A stretch of 64,000 bases of DNA from Clostridium folliculivorans (GCF_024341905.1 NZ_BQXY01000008.1:62001-126000); one strand, 5' to 3'; positions 1 to 8,370 are shown, counted from the first letter of the stretch. The notes: generated by a model not told the origin, from the sequence alone. Translations and numbers: made by a program.

Positions 1-717
1 AAGGTATGGGAAAGCATTAAGCATTATTTTAATGAAAGTTTAGTAATAGCCCATAATGCGTCTTTTGATATATCGGTTTTGAGAAACAGTGCACAACTTT
101 ATGATATAAAGCTTCCGAGTTTTAAATATATTTGTACCATGAAACTTGCTAGAAATTTTTATAAAGGAATTGAAAATGCAAGATTGAATACAGTTAATGA
201 TTTTTTAGGATATGAGTTTAAGCATCATGATGCACTATATGACGCGCTTGCATGTAGTAATATATTGCTCAATATATCGGAAGAATTAGGATGTAAAGCT
301 ATTGATGAAATATCTAAATTGATAGGAGTAACTATAGGAACTGTAGATAGCAATGGATATACTCCTTCATCAATCAAAACAAAAGTTTTTAAAACTTCTA
401 ATAGAAAGTATCAACCTAAGATGGAGAGCATATTTGAAAAATTAGATAGTGATTTGTTTAGAGATGAAATGGTTATATTTACTGGGAAATTGACTTCTAT
501 GTCTAGAGATGAAGCAATGAGGTTAGTTAAAAAACTTGGTGGTAATACGGGGAGTTCGGTTACTAGAAATACAACAATCTTAGTTACTAATATGAAAGAC
601 ATAAAGGACTTACGTAGAGAAGAAATGAGTGTTAAGCTGAAAAAGGCATTGGACTTAAGTTCAAAAGGGCAGGATATAAAGTTTTTAAATGAAGAAGAAT
701 TTTTGCAACTAAAATAA
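1..717 (+). CDS. DnaQ-like 3'-5' exonuclease with C-terminal BRCT domain (5' truncated)
   Basis: The reading frame is open from base 1, so the gene starts upstream of the window. The visible N-terminal part is a DEDDh exonuclease fold: exo II appears as HNASFD (bases about 52-69) and exo III as HDALYD (about 229-246). The exo I DxE motif would lie before the window. After a linker, the last ~80 residues form a BRCT-like domain (FTGKLTSMSRDEAMRLV, then GGNTGSSVTRNTTILVT). DEDDh proteins remove 3'-terminal nucleotides during DNA repair or proofreading, and BRCT domains bind DNA ends or partner proteins. The stop at 715-717 is followed closely by a terminator. It resembles the epsilon-like exonuclease/BRCT proteins of Firmicutes rather than PolC. 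The exact repair role is not known. Confidence 0.85.
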   Translation, partial: KVWESIKHYFNESLVIAHNASFDISVLRNSAQLYDIKLPSFKYICTMKLARNFYKGIENARLNTVNDFLGYEFKHHDALYDALACSNILLNISEELGCKAIDEISKLIGVTIGTVDSNGYTPSSIKTKVFKTSNRKYQPKMESIFEKLDSDLFRDEMVIFTGKLTSMSRDEAMRLVKKLGGNTGSSVTRNTTILVTNMKDIKDLRREEMSVKLKKALDLSSKGQDIKFLNEEEFLQLK

Positions 718-752
718 TTAAATAAAAATTCTTACTTCTATAAAAAAATAAT

Positions 753-788
753 AAAAAACACTGATTATTAGATATCAGTGTTTTTTTT
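753..788 (+). terminator. Rho-independent terminator after the exonuclease gene
   Basis: The 9-bp stem AACACTGAT/ATCAGTGTT (757-765 with 774-782) is followed by a run of eight T. It closes the exonuclease unit 36 bp after its stop codon and separates it from the EET locus. Confidence 0.85.
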
Positions 789-1009
789 GGATATTTTTAT
801 GATATAATTAAATAAAGTTAAAAAATTAACTATTTTGTAATAAGTACTTGCGTTAATATGGTTATTGTTACATAATTAAAGTAGATAAACTTTTAATACA
901 ATATTACGTAATAGAGGTTTATATAGTGTCGTAATTTTATATATTATTCATAATGTAACACTAGTTTCAGTAGCAATACTGATGTCAATATGTTTTTGGA
1001 GGACAACAG

Positions 1010-2056
1010 ATGATAAAAAAGATATTAGCTATTGGTTTAAGCCTGTTTTTAATCATACCGATGGTTTCTTGTTCAAAAAAAGATGAAAAAGTTGATAAGT
1101 ATGCTACTAAAATGGACACTATTATGCATTTAACAGCTTATGGTCCTAATGCTAGCGAAGCAATAGATGAAGCTTTTAAAAGAGTAGATGAAATCGAAAA
1201 GATAGCAAGCAGTTCAATAGAGACCAGTGATGTAAATAAGATTAATGAAGCTGCAGGTAAAGAATACGTAAAGGTACATCCTGAGATTGTTAAGATTATA
1301 AAAACTTCAATTGAGTATTCTAAGATCAGTAATGGAGCTTTTGATATAACAGTAAGTCCACTTATAAAACTGTGGGGGATTGGTACAGATCAAGAGAGAG
1401 TTCCAGCTGATTCTGAAATTAAGGATAAATTAGCACTTGTAGGATATAAAAATATTAGTATTAATGAGTCAGACAATAGTGTTAAGCTTATGAAAGCTGG
1501 TATGGCTATAGATCTTGGAGGAGTTGCTAAAGGATTTACAGCAGATGAAATAGTAAAGGTTTTTAAAAAATATGGTGTCAATAGTGCTATTATAAATCTT
1601 GGTGGCAGTTCCATATATACACTTGGAGTTAAACCAGATAAAACCCAATGGTCTGTGGCAATTCAGAACCCAAGGAAAGAAAAAAATGAAGGTAATATTG
1701 GTATTGTTAAACTAAATCAAGGCGCACTTTCTACCTCTGGAGATTATCAGAGATTTTTTATAAAGGATGGTAAGCGCTATCACCATATACTAGATCCATT
1801 CACTGGATATCCGGCAGATGCAGGGGTAATGAGCGATACTATACTTATTGATAGTAGTATAGCTGATTGCAATATGCTTGCAGATATTCTTACAAAAGTC
1901 ACTTTTGTAAGTGGTGTGGATAAGGGAATGAAAATTATTGATAGTATAAAAGGAATATCCTGTATGGCTGTAACTACAGATTTTAAAATATATAAATCCT
2001 CTAAGTGGGATACAAAAATAGAAGAGCTAAGTCCTGATTTTAAGATGGCGAATTAA
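1010..2056 (+). CDS. apbE: FAD:protein FMN transferase (ApbE family) lipoprotein, EET component FmnB
   Basis: The product is a 348-residue exported lipoprotein. The N-terminus is a lipoprotein signal ending in MVSC with lipidated Cys21, so the enzyme should sit on the outer face of the membrane. ApbE signatures are clear: KMDTIMHLTAYG near residue 35, FDITVSPLIKLWGIG near 113, MAIDLGGVAKGF near 165, and GALSTSGDYQRFF followed by HHILDPFTGYPA near 240-265. The family moves FMN from FAD onto Thr/Ser of target proteins using Mg2+. GGAGG at 998-1002 fixes the ATG. Downstream genes match the Listeria-type extracellular electron transfer set (DmkA, Ndh2, EetA, EetB, DmkB), where the ApbE protein is called FmnB and flavinylates the lipoprotein carrier. 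That role is inferred from context; the enzyme family itself is secure. Confidence 0.93.
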   Translation: MIKKILAIGLSLFLIIPMVSCSKKDEKVDKYATKMDTIMHLTAYGPNASEAIDEAFKRVDEIEKIASSSIETSDVNKINEAAGKEYVKVHPEIVKIIKTSIEYSKISNGAFDITVSPLIKLWGIGTDQERVPADSEIKDKLALVGYKNISINESDNSVKLMKAGMAIDLGGVAKGFTADEIVKVFKKYGVNSAIINLGGSSIYTLGVKPDKTQWSVAIQNPRKEKNEGNIGIVKLNQGALSTSGDYQRFFIKDGKRYHHILDPFTGYPADAGVMSDTILIDSSIADCNMLADILTKVTFVSGVDKGMKIIDSIKGISCMAVTTDFKIYKSSKWDTKIEELSPDFKMAN

Positions 2057-2120
2057 TTAGCTTCTATTATTTATACTAAACAGTTTTTTAAATTTGTGAA
2101 ATACAATTACGATGAAATGA

Positions 2121-3068
2121 GTGATAAGTTTGTCAATCAGTAAATTTTTTGAGTTAGTGGAAATAAAAACCAAACTAGCAAGCGTGATTCCATTTTCTTT
2201 AGGTTCAGCTTTTGCTATTTATAGATATAAAAGCTTTAACTTAAAGAATTTTATAATAATGTTTATTTCATTGATTTGCTTTGATATGGCTACTACAGCA
2301 ATTAATAATTATATTGATAATACAAAAGCAAAAAATAGCTCTGAAAATAATAGCTTACTTACTAAATATGGAGCAAATAAGTCAAAGGTATTATTGATAA
2401 TCTTTATATTATTAGCAATTGCAACTACAGCAGGAATTATGCTTACTTTGAATACAAACATTATAGTTTTATTGATAGGTATTATTTCCTTTATAGTAGG
2501 AATATTTTATACTTTTGGTCCTATTCCCATTTCAAGAATGCCATTAGGAGAAGTATTCTCCGGATTTTTTATGGGGTTTGTAATTATATTCCTGTCAGTG
2601 TATATTCATATTTTTGACACTAATATAATATCATTTACATATCAAAACAATATTTTAAGTGTTGGAATCAATCTGTTGGAGATTGGTTGTATATTTTTGT
2701 TTTCCATACCTGCTATAGGAGGCATAGCAAATATAATGCTTGCCAATAACATTTGTGATGTAGAAGAGGATATTAAGAATAATCGATTTACTTTGCCATA
2801 TTATATAGGAAGGCCAATGGCTTTAAAGCTTTTTAAACTATTATACTATATTGGGTATGTAGATATAGTGTTACTTGCACTACTTAAAGTGATTCCATTA
2901 GCTTCATTGTTTGTGCTCATAACATTAATTAAAGTAAATAAAAATATTAAACTCTTACAAGATAGGCCGATTAAAAATGAAAATTTTGTCGTATCAGTTA
3001 AAAATTTTTTATTGATAAATACTTCACAAGTTATTATAATGATATTCATAGTAATGGCATCAAAATAA
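2121..3068 (+). CDS. dmkA: UbiA-family prenyltransferase (MenA-like, DmkA)
   Basis: This integral membrane protein of 315 residues has eight to nine hydrophobic segments. It belongs to the UbiA/MenA family, which attaches a polyprenyl tail to an aromatic acceptor such as 1,4-dihydroxy-2-naphthoate. The second aspartate motif is well preserved (NNICDVEEDIKNNRFTL near residues 208-224, followed by YYIGRP). The first motif, usually NDxxDxxxD, reads NNYIDNTKAK near 67-76, so two of its acidic positions are replaced. GTG at 2121 has no strong ribosome site, and a TTG at 2130 is an alternative. In EET loci this protein makes the demethylmenaquinone-type quinone used by Ndh2. It lies 64 bp after apbE in the same direction. 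Confidence 0.85.
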   Translation: MISLSISKFFELVEIKTKLASVIPFSLGSAFAIYRYKSFNLKNFIIMFISLICFDMATTAINNYIDNTKAKNSSENNSLLTKYGANKSKVLLIIFILLAIATTAGIMLTLNTNIIVLLIGIISFIVGIFYTFGPIPISRMPLGEVFSGFFMGFVIIFLSVYIHIFDTNIISFTYQNNILSVGINLLEIGCIFLFSIPAIGGIANIMLANNICDVEEDIKNNRFTLPYYIGRPMALKLFKLLYYIGYVDIVLLALLKVIPLASLFVLITLIKVNKNIKLLQDRPIKNENFVVSVKNFLLINTSQVIIMIFIVMASK

Positions 3069-3331
3069 TAGGAGAAATATGTGGAAAAATGTAAAAACAT
3101 GTGAAAAGGTGTTTATGAAACTGATTCTATGATAAAATATACTTAATTATGAATAGAAATAAAAATCTTTTATTAATAAAAGGTTTTAATATAAATTATT
3201 TAAATTATCCTTGAAACAATATAAAATCATGAGGGCTCTAGATTGAAAACCTTTTCTTTAGAATTGGTTAACATATATTGATAATTATGGAGTTTTGATG
3301 AGTAAAAATAAAGAATACGGGGTGGTAAGTG

Positions 3332-5230
3332 GTGTCAAAAAAGAATATCGTAATTTTAGGAGCAGGTTATGGTGGTGTACAAGCTGCGAAAATTTTAAGT
3401 AAGAAGTATAAAAAAAATAATGACGTAGAAATTACATTAATTGACAGAAATCCAATTCATACACTAATGACAGAGCTACATGAAGTAGCTGGGGGAAGAG
3501 TAGAACCTGATTCAGTACAAGTTGATTTAAGAAAAATATTTTATAAGACTAAGGTTAATATTATCACTGAAGAGGTAAAAACTGTAGATGTTAACAAACA
3601 AGCTTTAACTACAGAGTTCAGCGAATATAAATATGATTATTTAATCTTAGGTACAGGAAGTGAGCCAGCTTATTTTGGAATACCAGGAGTTAAGGAAAAT
3701 GGATTTTCTCTTTGGTCACTAAATGATGCTCTTAAGATAAGACATCACATTGAAGAGATGTTTAAGCTTGCTAGCAGAGAGAGAAATGAGCAAAAGAGAC
3801 AAGCTATGCTTACTTTTGCTGTTGCAGGTGCAGGTTTTACAGGTATAGAGATGATTGGCGAACTTATGGAGTGGAAAAAGAAGCTTTGTAAGGAATACAA
3901 TGTAGATCTAAATGATGTAAAATTAATGGTTGTAGAAGCTTTAGGCAATATTCTTAATATTTTAGATGAAAAGATGGCGCTAAAAGCAGAGCAATACATG
4001 GTTAGAAATAATGTTGAAATATTAAAAAATTCTGCTATTACAGAAGTTACACCTAATGAAGTAAATCTTAAAGACGGAAGAAAGATTTCAACAAGAACAT
4101 TAATCTGGACTTGTGGTGTACAGGGAAATTCTTTTGCTAAAGAGTTTGGACTAACTCTAAACAATAGAGGAAGAGTAAGTACTAATGAATTTATGCAATC
4201 ACTTGATAAAGAAAATGTTTATGTTGTAGGTGATGCCGCTTTCTTAGAAGAAAATTCAAAGCCATTACCTCAAATAGTTGAAGCAGCACTTCAAACAGCT
4301 GAAACTGTATCTCATAATATTATTGCAGATATTGAAAAATCAGAGAAAAAAGCATTTAAATCAAACTATCATGGTTTTATGGTTTCAATCGGCAGTCATT
4401 ATGCAGTTGCAGATGTAGGTGGAATGAAGCTTACAGGATTCTTGGCAACAGCAATGAAACATATGGTGAATTTACACTACTTATTCGGTGTTGGCGGATT
4501 CTACTTAATTTTTAGATACTTATTCCATGAATTCTTTGATATTAAGGAAAGACGTTCTATGATAGGAGGACATGCATCAGCTAAATCTCCATCATTCTGG
4601 CTAATTCCTTTAAGATTATATATAGGTTCAATGTGGGTACTAGAAGCATTGAAAAAGTTAATTGGTGAGCAAACTTGGGCAAACGCTTCAGGATTTGGTA
4701 AAATAACTTCTGGGCTTGGACCAGATAGCTGGTTTAAAGCTGGAAACATTAAATTACCTTTTGACTGGTTATTAGATGGTACTGCTAGTGCGTCTGTGGC
4801 AGATTCAACTTCAAATGCAGCTCCACAAGTTACACCTATATTAAGTAGTATGCCAGGATTCTTTAAAGCAATTATGAAGATCATGATACCAAATCCAGAG
4901 GTAGCTATATGGTTCCAAAGAATAGTTGTTTGTACAGAACTTGGTATAGGACTATGTCTTTTAGCTGGATTATTTACTTGGCTTGCAAGTGCTGCTTCAG
5001 CGTTTTTAACTGTTAACTTTGTATTATCTGCGATGGCTGGATATGACATACTTTGGTTCTTCTTTGGTGCTATAGCTCTTATGGCTGGTGCTGGAAAATC
5101 AGTAGGTCTTGATTATTTTGTAATGCCATGGCTTGGTAAACATTTAGGAAACTTCTGGCTTGGAAAACAAAAGCCAATATATAAAAATGAAACTTCAGTA
5201 TACAGCAATGGAACCTCAGCTAAACTTTAA
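3332..5230 (+). CDS. ndh2: Type II NADH:quinone oxidoreductase with C-terminal DoxX-like membrane domain (Ndh2)
   Basis: This protein of about 632 residues has two parts. Residues 1-~400 are an NDH-2 flavoprotein with the FAD motif GAGYGG near residues 9-14, the NADH-binding motif AGAGFTGIE near 165, and a second FAD contact VVGDAAF. The last ~220 residues are hydrophobic and DoxX/DoxD-like (LRLYIGSMWVLEALKKL, then TELGIGLCLLAGLF and FFFGAIALMAGAGKS). Ordinary soluble-face NDH-2 enzymes have ~400 residues, so the extension is an added membrane module. It should oxidise NADH and reduce the membrane quinone at the inner face, feeding the EET chain. Two GTG codons stand in tandem at 3329 and 3332; the second is better spaced from GGGGTGG at 3319-3325. 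A 260-bp gap precedes it, so it may have its own promoter. Confidence 0.9.
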   Translation: MSKKNIVILGAGYGGVQAAKILSKKYKKNNDVEITLIDRNPIHTLMTELHEVAGGRVEPDSVQVDLRKIFYKTKVNIITEEVKTVDVNKQALTTEFSEYKYDYLILGTGSEPAYFGIPGVKENGFSLWSLNDALKIRHHIEEMFKLASRERNEQKRQAMLTFAVAGAGFTGIEMIGELMEWKKKLCKEYNVDLNDVKLMVVEALGNILNILDEKMALKAEQYMVRNNVEILKNSAITEVTPNEVNLKDGRKISTRTLIWTCGVQGNSFAKEFGLTLNNRGRVSTNEFMQSLDKENVYVVGDAAFLEENSKPLPQIVEAALQTAETVSHNIIADIEKSEKKAFKSNYHGFMVSIGSHYAVADVGGMKLTGFLATAMKHMVNLHYLFGVGGFYLIFRYLFHEFFDIKERRSMIGGHASAKSPSFWLIPLRLYIGSMWVLEALKKLIGEQTWANASGFGKITSGLGPDSWFKAGNIKLPFDWLLDGTASASVADSTSNAAPQVTPILSSMPGFFKAIMKIMIPNPEVAIWFQRIVVCTELGIGLCLLAGLFTWLASAASAFLTVNFVLSAMAGYDILWFFFGAIALMAGAGKSVGLDYFVMPWLGKHLGNFWLGKQKPIYKNETSVYSNGTSAKL

Positions 5231-5254
5231 AAAAGGTGATGAAAAGAGGTAATA

Positions 5255-5635
5255 ATGAAAAAGTGGGATGTAATCATAATAGTTGCACTAATTATAATCT
5301 CATTCATTCCTGAAGGTGTAATGCTTATTACAAATTTAAATAAGCATGACAGTTTATATGTAGAGGTATATTCACAGGGGAAGTTATTTAAAAAACTTCC
5401 TCTGAAAAAAGATTCTGAAAAGGTAACCTTTACTGTAAAGAATGAAATAGGGGAAAATGTTGTTGAAATAAATAACGGACAAGTAAAAGTCATTGATGCA
5501 GATTGTTATGATAAAATATGTGTAAAGGCTCATGCTATCAGCAAACCTGGTGAATCATTAATATGTTTACCGCATAAGGTAGTTGTGAGAGTAACAGGTG
5601 AAGGAAAACAGGAGACGGATGAACAATCCTTTTGA
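5255..5635 (+). CDS. eetA: NusG domain II-containing membrane-anchored protein EetA
   Basis: The 126-residue protein has one N-terminal transmembrane or signal-anchor helix (residues 5-25) followed by an extracellular beta-rich domain of the NusG_II type, recognised by DCYDKICVKAHAI and ICLPHKVVVRV near the C-terminus. The family occurs next to EetB and Ndh2 in Gram-positive extracellular electron transfer loci and is thought to help pass electrons from the quinone pool to external flavin; its biochemical reaction is not established. AGAGGT just before the ATG is a good ribosome site. It starts 24 bp after ndh2 and its stop overlaps the ribosome site of eetB, so the three genes are co-transcribed. 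Confidence 0.87.
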   Translation: MKKWDVIIIVALIIISFIPEGVMLITNLNKHDSLYVEVYSQGKLFKKLPLKKDSEKVTFTVKNEIGENVVEINNGQVKVIDADCYDKICVKAHAISKPGESLICLPHKVVVRVTGEGKQETDEQSF

Positions 5636-5645
5636 GGTGATTTAA

Positions 5646-6176
5646 ATGAGAAAAACTCGAAAGATGGTATTCTTATCATTGCTTGTATCTCAAGCGCTGG
5701 TACTTCATATAGTTGAATCCATGATACCAATACCCTTTATAACTCCAGGAGCAAAACTTGGCTTAGCTAATATTGTGACTGTCGTATCACTGTATTCCTT
5801 TGGTGAAATCGAAACTCTCTTAGTTATTATAGTTAGATTGCTGCTTGCTTCTATGTTTGGCGGAAGTATATCTAGTCTATTATATAGCATCGCTGGGGCA
5901 TTATTCAGCTTTTTTATAATGGTAATAATAAAGAGAATAGGTAAAGATAAGGTAACTTTAATAGGGGTTAGTGCTGCAGGGTCGGTTTTTCATAACATTG
6001 GTCAAATTACTATGGCTGCATTGGTAGTTCAAAATGTAAATATAAGTTTATATCTTCCCGTTTTAACAATAGCAGGAATAGGTACAGGCTTTTTTGTTGG
6101 GTTAACTTCTAGATATACTTTAAACCATCTAAATAGGCTAAACGCAACTACTAAACTATTTGACGATAAAGGGTGA
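5646..6176 (+). CDS. eetB: Gx transporter family membrane protein EetB (HepPP synthase component I-like)
   Basis: This integral membrane protein of 176 residues has about five hydrophobic helices. The N-terminal part carries ESMIPIPFITPGAKLGLANI, typical of the Gx transporter family, often labelled heptaprenyl diphosphate synthase component I. It resembles ECF S components in fold. In EET loci it is called EetB and is paired with EetA as the membrane element of electron transfer to extracellular flavins; no transported substrate is proven. The gene starts 10 bp after eetA with GAGGTG as ribosome site and ends 4 bp before dmkB. Function is from conserved context plus family match. Confidence 0.88.
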   Translation: MRKTRKMVFLSLLVSQALVLHIVESMIPIPFITPGAKLGLANIVTVVSLYSFGEIETLLVIIVRLLLASMFGGSISSLLYSIAGALFSFFIMVIIKRIGKDKVTLIGVSAAGSVFHNIGQITMAALVVQNVNISLYLPVLTIAGIGTGFFVGLTSRYTLNHLNRLNATTKLFDDKG

Positions 6177-6180
6177 TTAC

Positions 6181-7146
6181 ATGGATAAATTTTGGAGTGA
6201 ATATCCAGTTGTGAATAATGATTTAGAAGAAGTCATTAAAATAATAAAAAAGAATATTAAGTGTAAAGAAAAACTTGTTGAAAATGCAATTTTAGAACTA
6301 GTAAATTCAGGTGGTAAGCTGCTTAGACCAGCCTTCTTAATTATTGCTGCAAGATTTGGTGAGTTTAAGGAAGAAGACATTTATCCGCTGGCAGCTGTAC
6401 TTGAGATGTTACATATGGCTACTTTAGTTCATGATGATATAGTAGATGATTCCAAACTTAGAAGAGGAACTGAAACTGTTCAGTCTAAGTATGGTAAAGA
6501 TTATGCAGTATATATAGGCGATTTTTTATTCTGTAGATGTTTTAAAATCTTATCTGAACATTCTACTTTAAAAAATATTAATGCAGACTCAAATGTTATG
6601 TCTAGAATCTGCATGGGAGAAATAGAACAATTCTCCTCCAAATATAACAAACAAGTATCCGTAAAGAGATATTTAAAGAGAATATCTTCAAAGACTGCAG
6701 AGCTTTTTTCATTAAGTTTTTATAGTGGTGCCACTGCAAGTAGATGTGATGAAAGGTTATCTAGAAAGCTTTCTAACATCGGACATAATATAGGAATGGC
6801 ATTTCAAATAATTGATGATATTTTAGATTATACTGGTAGTGAGGAAGTAGTTGGAAAATCAATAGGTACTGATATAAAACAAGGTCTTTATACTTTACCT
6901 CTAATATATGTACTAGAGAAGAAAAATCCTAATTTAGCCTCAATTCTTGATAAAGAATCTGTCGATGATAAGGATATTAGGGAGATTGCTGATATAGTGA
7001 AGAGCTGTGGAGGAATTGAAAAATCTAGAGCATTAGCTGAAAGATACACTAATAAAGCTTTTAATTTAATTAATACTCTACCAGAAGGTGAAAATAAAAA
7101 TATCTTATTAAAGACAACAGAAAAGTTATTAGTAAGATTTTATTAG
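6181..7146 (+). CDS. dmkB: Polyprenyl diphosphate synthase (DmkB)
   Basis: A trans-isoprenyl diphosphate synthase of 321 residues. The first aspartate-rich motif is DDIVDD at residues 85-90 and the second is DDILD at 212-216, preceded by FQII. GGKLLRPAFLI near the N-terminus binds the allylic diphosphate. The enzyme condenses isopentenyl diphosphate units into the long prenyl chain that DmkA transfers to the quinone head. The frame opens further upstream from a TTG, but ATG 6181 follows AAAGGGTGATT at correct spacing and lies just after the eetB stop, so it is the likely start. With DmkA it forms a dedicated quinone side-chain branch within the EET operon. No terminator is obvious in the 135 bp that follow. 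Confidence 0.92.
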   Translation: MDKFWSEYPVVNNDLEEVIKIIKKNIKCKEKLVENAILELVNSGGKLLRPAFLIIAARFGEFKEEDIYPLAAVLEMLHMATLVHDDIVDDSKLRRGTETVQSKYGKDYAVYIGDFLFCRCFKILSEHSTLKNINADSNVMSRICMGEIEQFSSKYNKQVSVKRYLKRISSKTAELFSLSFYSGATASRCDERLSRKLSNIGHNIGMAFQIIDDILDYTGSEEVVGKSIGTDIKQGLYTLPLIYVLEKKNPNLASILDKESVDDKDIREIADIVKSCGGIEKSRALAERYTNKAFNLINTLPEGENKNILLKTTEKLLVRFY

Positions 7147-7281
7147 ATAAAGATTGCAACTTCTCAAATAAATTTAAAAGAATTTGGTGTTTATAATTAT
7201 AAGGATAAATTGTGGTGTTTCGATGTCACTTTATCTATTATATTATAATAAATTTAAAAACAATTTAAGGGGGATTTTTTT

Positions 7282-7842
7282 ATGAAAATCAAAGCATTAT
7301 TATTATCAACTGTTATGGCAGCAGCACTATTAGCTGGATGTGGTTCTAAGGAAGCTACAACAACTAAAACAACAGAACCAGCAAAAACTACTACTACAGA
7401 TGCAGTAGCATCAGCATCAGTAACAGACAATGCAGACGTTTTTGCTAAAACAATAGGCAAGGATGGAAAATGGATCATCGCTATCACAAAGGATATGACA
7501 GTAGACAAAGACCTAGTATTAGATGGTGAATTTAAGAACGGTAAGAAAGATGCTGCAGGTAAAGAAACTTTACAAAGAAAGATAGCTCTTTACACTCAAG
7601 ATGCTAATCATAAAGTAACAGCTAGATTTACATTAACAGCTCCAAAAATAACTATAAAGAGCCCATTAGCTAGTATCCAACACGGAACTTTCAAAGGTGA
7701 TGTATATGTTGAAACTAACGACTTCCAATTAGTTGATGCTAAGGTTGATGGAAATATCTATTTCAAAGATGATGCAGCTAAAGCTGGATTCAAGATGGAT
7801 GCTACATCTTCTGTAACTGGAAAGCAAGAAGTTAAGAAGTAG
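7282..7842 (+). CDS. Small surface lipoprotein, candidate flavinylated electron carrier of the EET locus
   Basis: The product is 186 residues with lipobox LAGC (Cys20), then a Thr/Lys/Ala-rich linker and a beta-rich domain with regular turns (KSPLASIQHGTFKGDVYVE, VDGNIYF). The family is not recognised with certainty. It lies where EET loci often carry PplA, the lipoprotein flavinylated by FmnB, but overall resemblance to PplA cannot be judged from sequence alone. Two segments resemble the ApbE target motif D-x-x-S-G-A-T: DAVASAS at residues 40-46 and DATSSVT at 173-179. Both have Ser in place of the usual Gly, so modification is a hypothesis. A strong ribosome site (AAGGGGG) precedes the ATG and a terminator follows 45 bp after the stop. 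Codon use (many GCA, ACA, AAA) suggests high expression. Confidence 0.7.
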   Translation: MKIKALLLSTVMAAALLAGCGSKEATTTKTTEPAKTTTTDAVASASVTDNADVFAKTIGKDGKWIIAITKDMTVDKDLVLDGEFKNGKKDAAGKETLQRKIALYTQDANHKVTARFTLTAPKITIKSPLASIQHGTFKGDVYVETNDFQLVDAKVDGNIYFKDDAAKAGFKMDATSSVTGKQEVKK

Positions 7843-7885
7843 TATCATAGTCTTTGATCTTTAAAGATTTTAACTTATAGAAAGA

Positions 7886-7917
7886 AAACGGTTAATCGAT
7901 TGATTGACCGTTTTTTT
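7886..7917 (+). terminator. Terminator closing the lipoprotein gene
   Basis: AACGGTTAATC pairs with GATTGACCGTT around a short loop and is followed by seven T. It ends the EET region. Confidence 0.85.
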
Positions 7918-7964
7918 ATTGCATTAAAAAATATAAAACCTTTAGGTTAGTGTGAGTTAGCTAG

Positions 7965-8117
7965 TTAAATTATTTTGTTCTGTGTTGTATGAATGTTTAT
8001 CCATTGTAGTATTTCAGGCAGAACATCGTCTTCCTTTGGATTCTTAATGGAGGGAATAAAATCTAGCATAACTTGTTCTATAATATCTATTAAGAGAGAT
8101 GTAAGATTGTAGTTCAC
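7965..8117 (-). pseudogene. Short protein-like remnant on the reverse strand
   Basis: The reverse frame from GTG 8117 to the stop at 7965 encodes 50 residues with a protein-like composition (LLIDIIEQVMLDFIPSIK, then KEDDVLPEILQWINIHTTQ). The frame continues open upstream to about 8150 without a good start or ribosome site. It looks like the C-terminal end of a lost gene; the family was not recognised. It could also be a small unrecognised gene. The 450-bp gap 7921-8370 otherwise holds a terminator (8181-8216) and a leader inverted repeat. Confidence 0.3.
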
Positions 8118-8180
8118 ACTTTGCTTGGTGTAATAGGCCGATTGTGATTATTAAAGACTTAATTAATTAGTTGATGTAGA

Positions 8181-8216
8181 AAAGCAAATTGTGCCGGTAC
8201 AATTTGCTTTTTTTAT
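8181..8216 (+). terminator. Strong intergenic terminator
   Basis: The 12-bp perfect stem AAAGCAAATTGT (8181-8192) with ACAATTTGCTTT (8199-8210) and a T run closes any transcript entering from the left. No gene on the + strand directly precedes it, so it may end read-through from the lipoprotein unit or a small unknown transcript from 7920-8180. Confidence 0.85.
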
Positions 8217-8255
8217 TTTATGTGGTATCTTATTAATATTAAATAGTGAGCTAAA

Positions 8256-8348
8256 GAGTTCCTATATCGAAACTTAATTTATACTTGTTCGAAAATTACG
8301 CACCTATGAATTTTAGCATGTACAAATTAATAGTTGAGTTAGGAACTC
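8256..8348 (+). promoter_or_regulatory. Leader inverted repeat before the aminotransferase
   Basis: GAGTTCCTA (8256-8264) is the exact complement of TAGGAACTC (8340-8348). The enclosed 75 bases hold further short complementary segments. The 3' arm ends 10 bases before the ribosome site GAGGAGG, so folding could affect translation. No known riboswitch consensus was matched. Confidence 0.35.
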
Positions 8349-8370
8349 CATAAAAGAGGAGGTATCTATA

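Noticed and set aside
840..900. Rex-like site (TTGTTA...) upstream of apbE
   Set aside because: Only one half-site is present (ATTGTTACATAATTAA); the second half needed for TTGTTAANNNNTTAACAA is missing.
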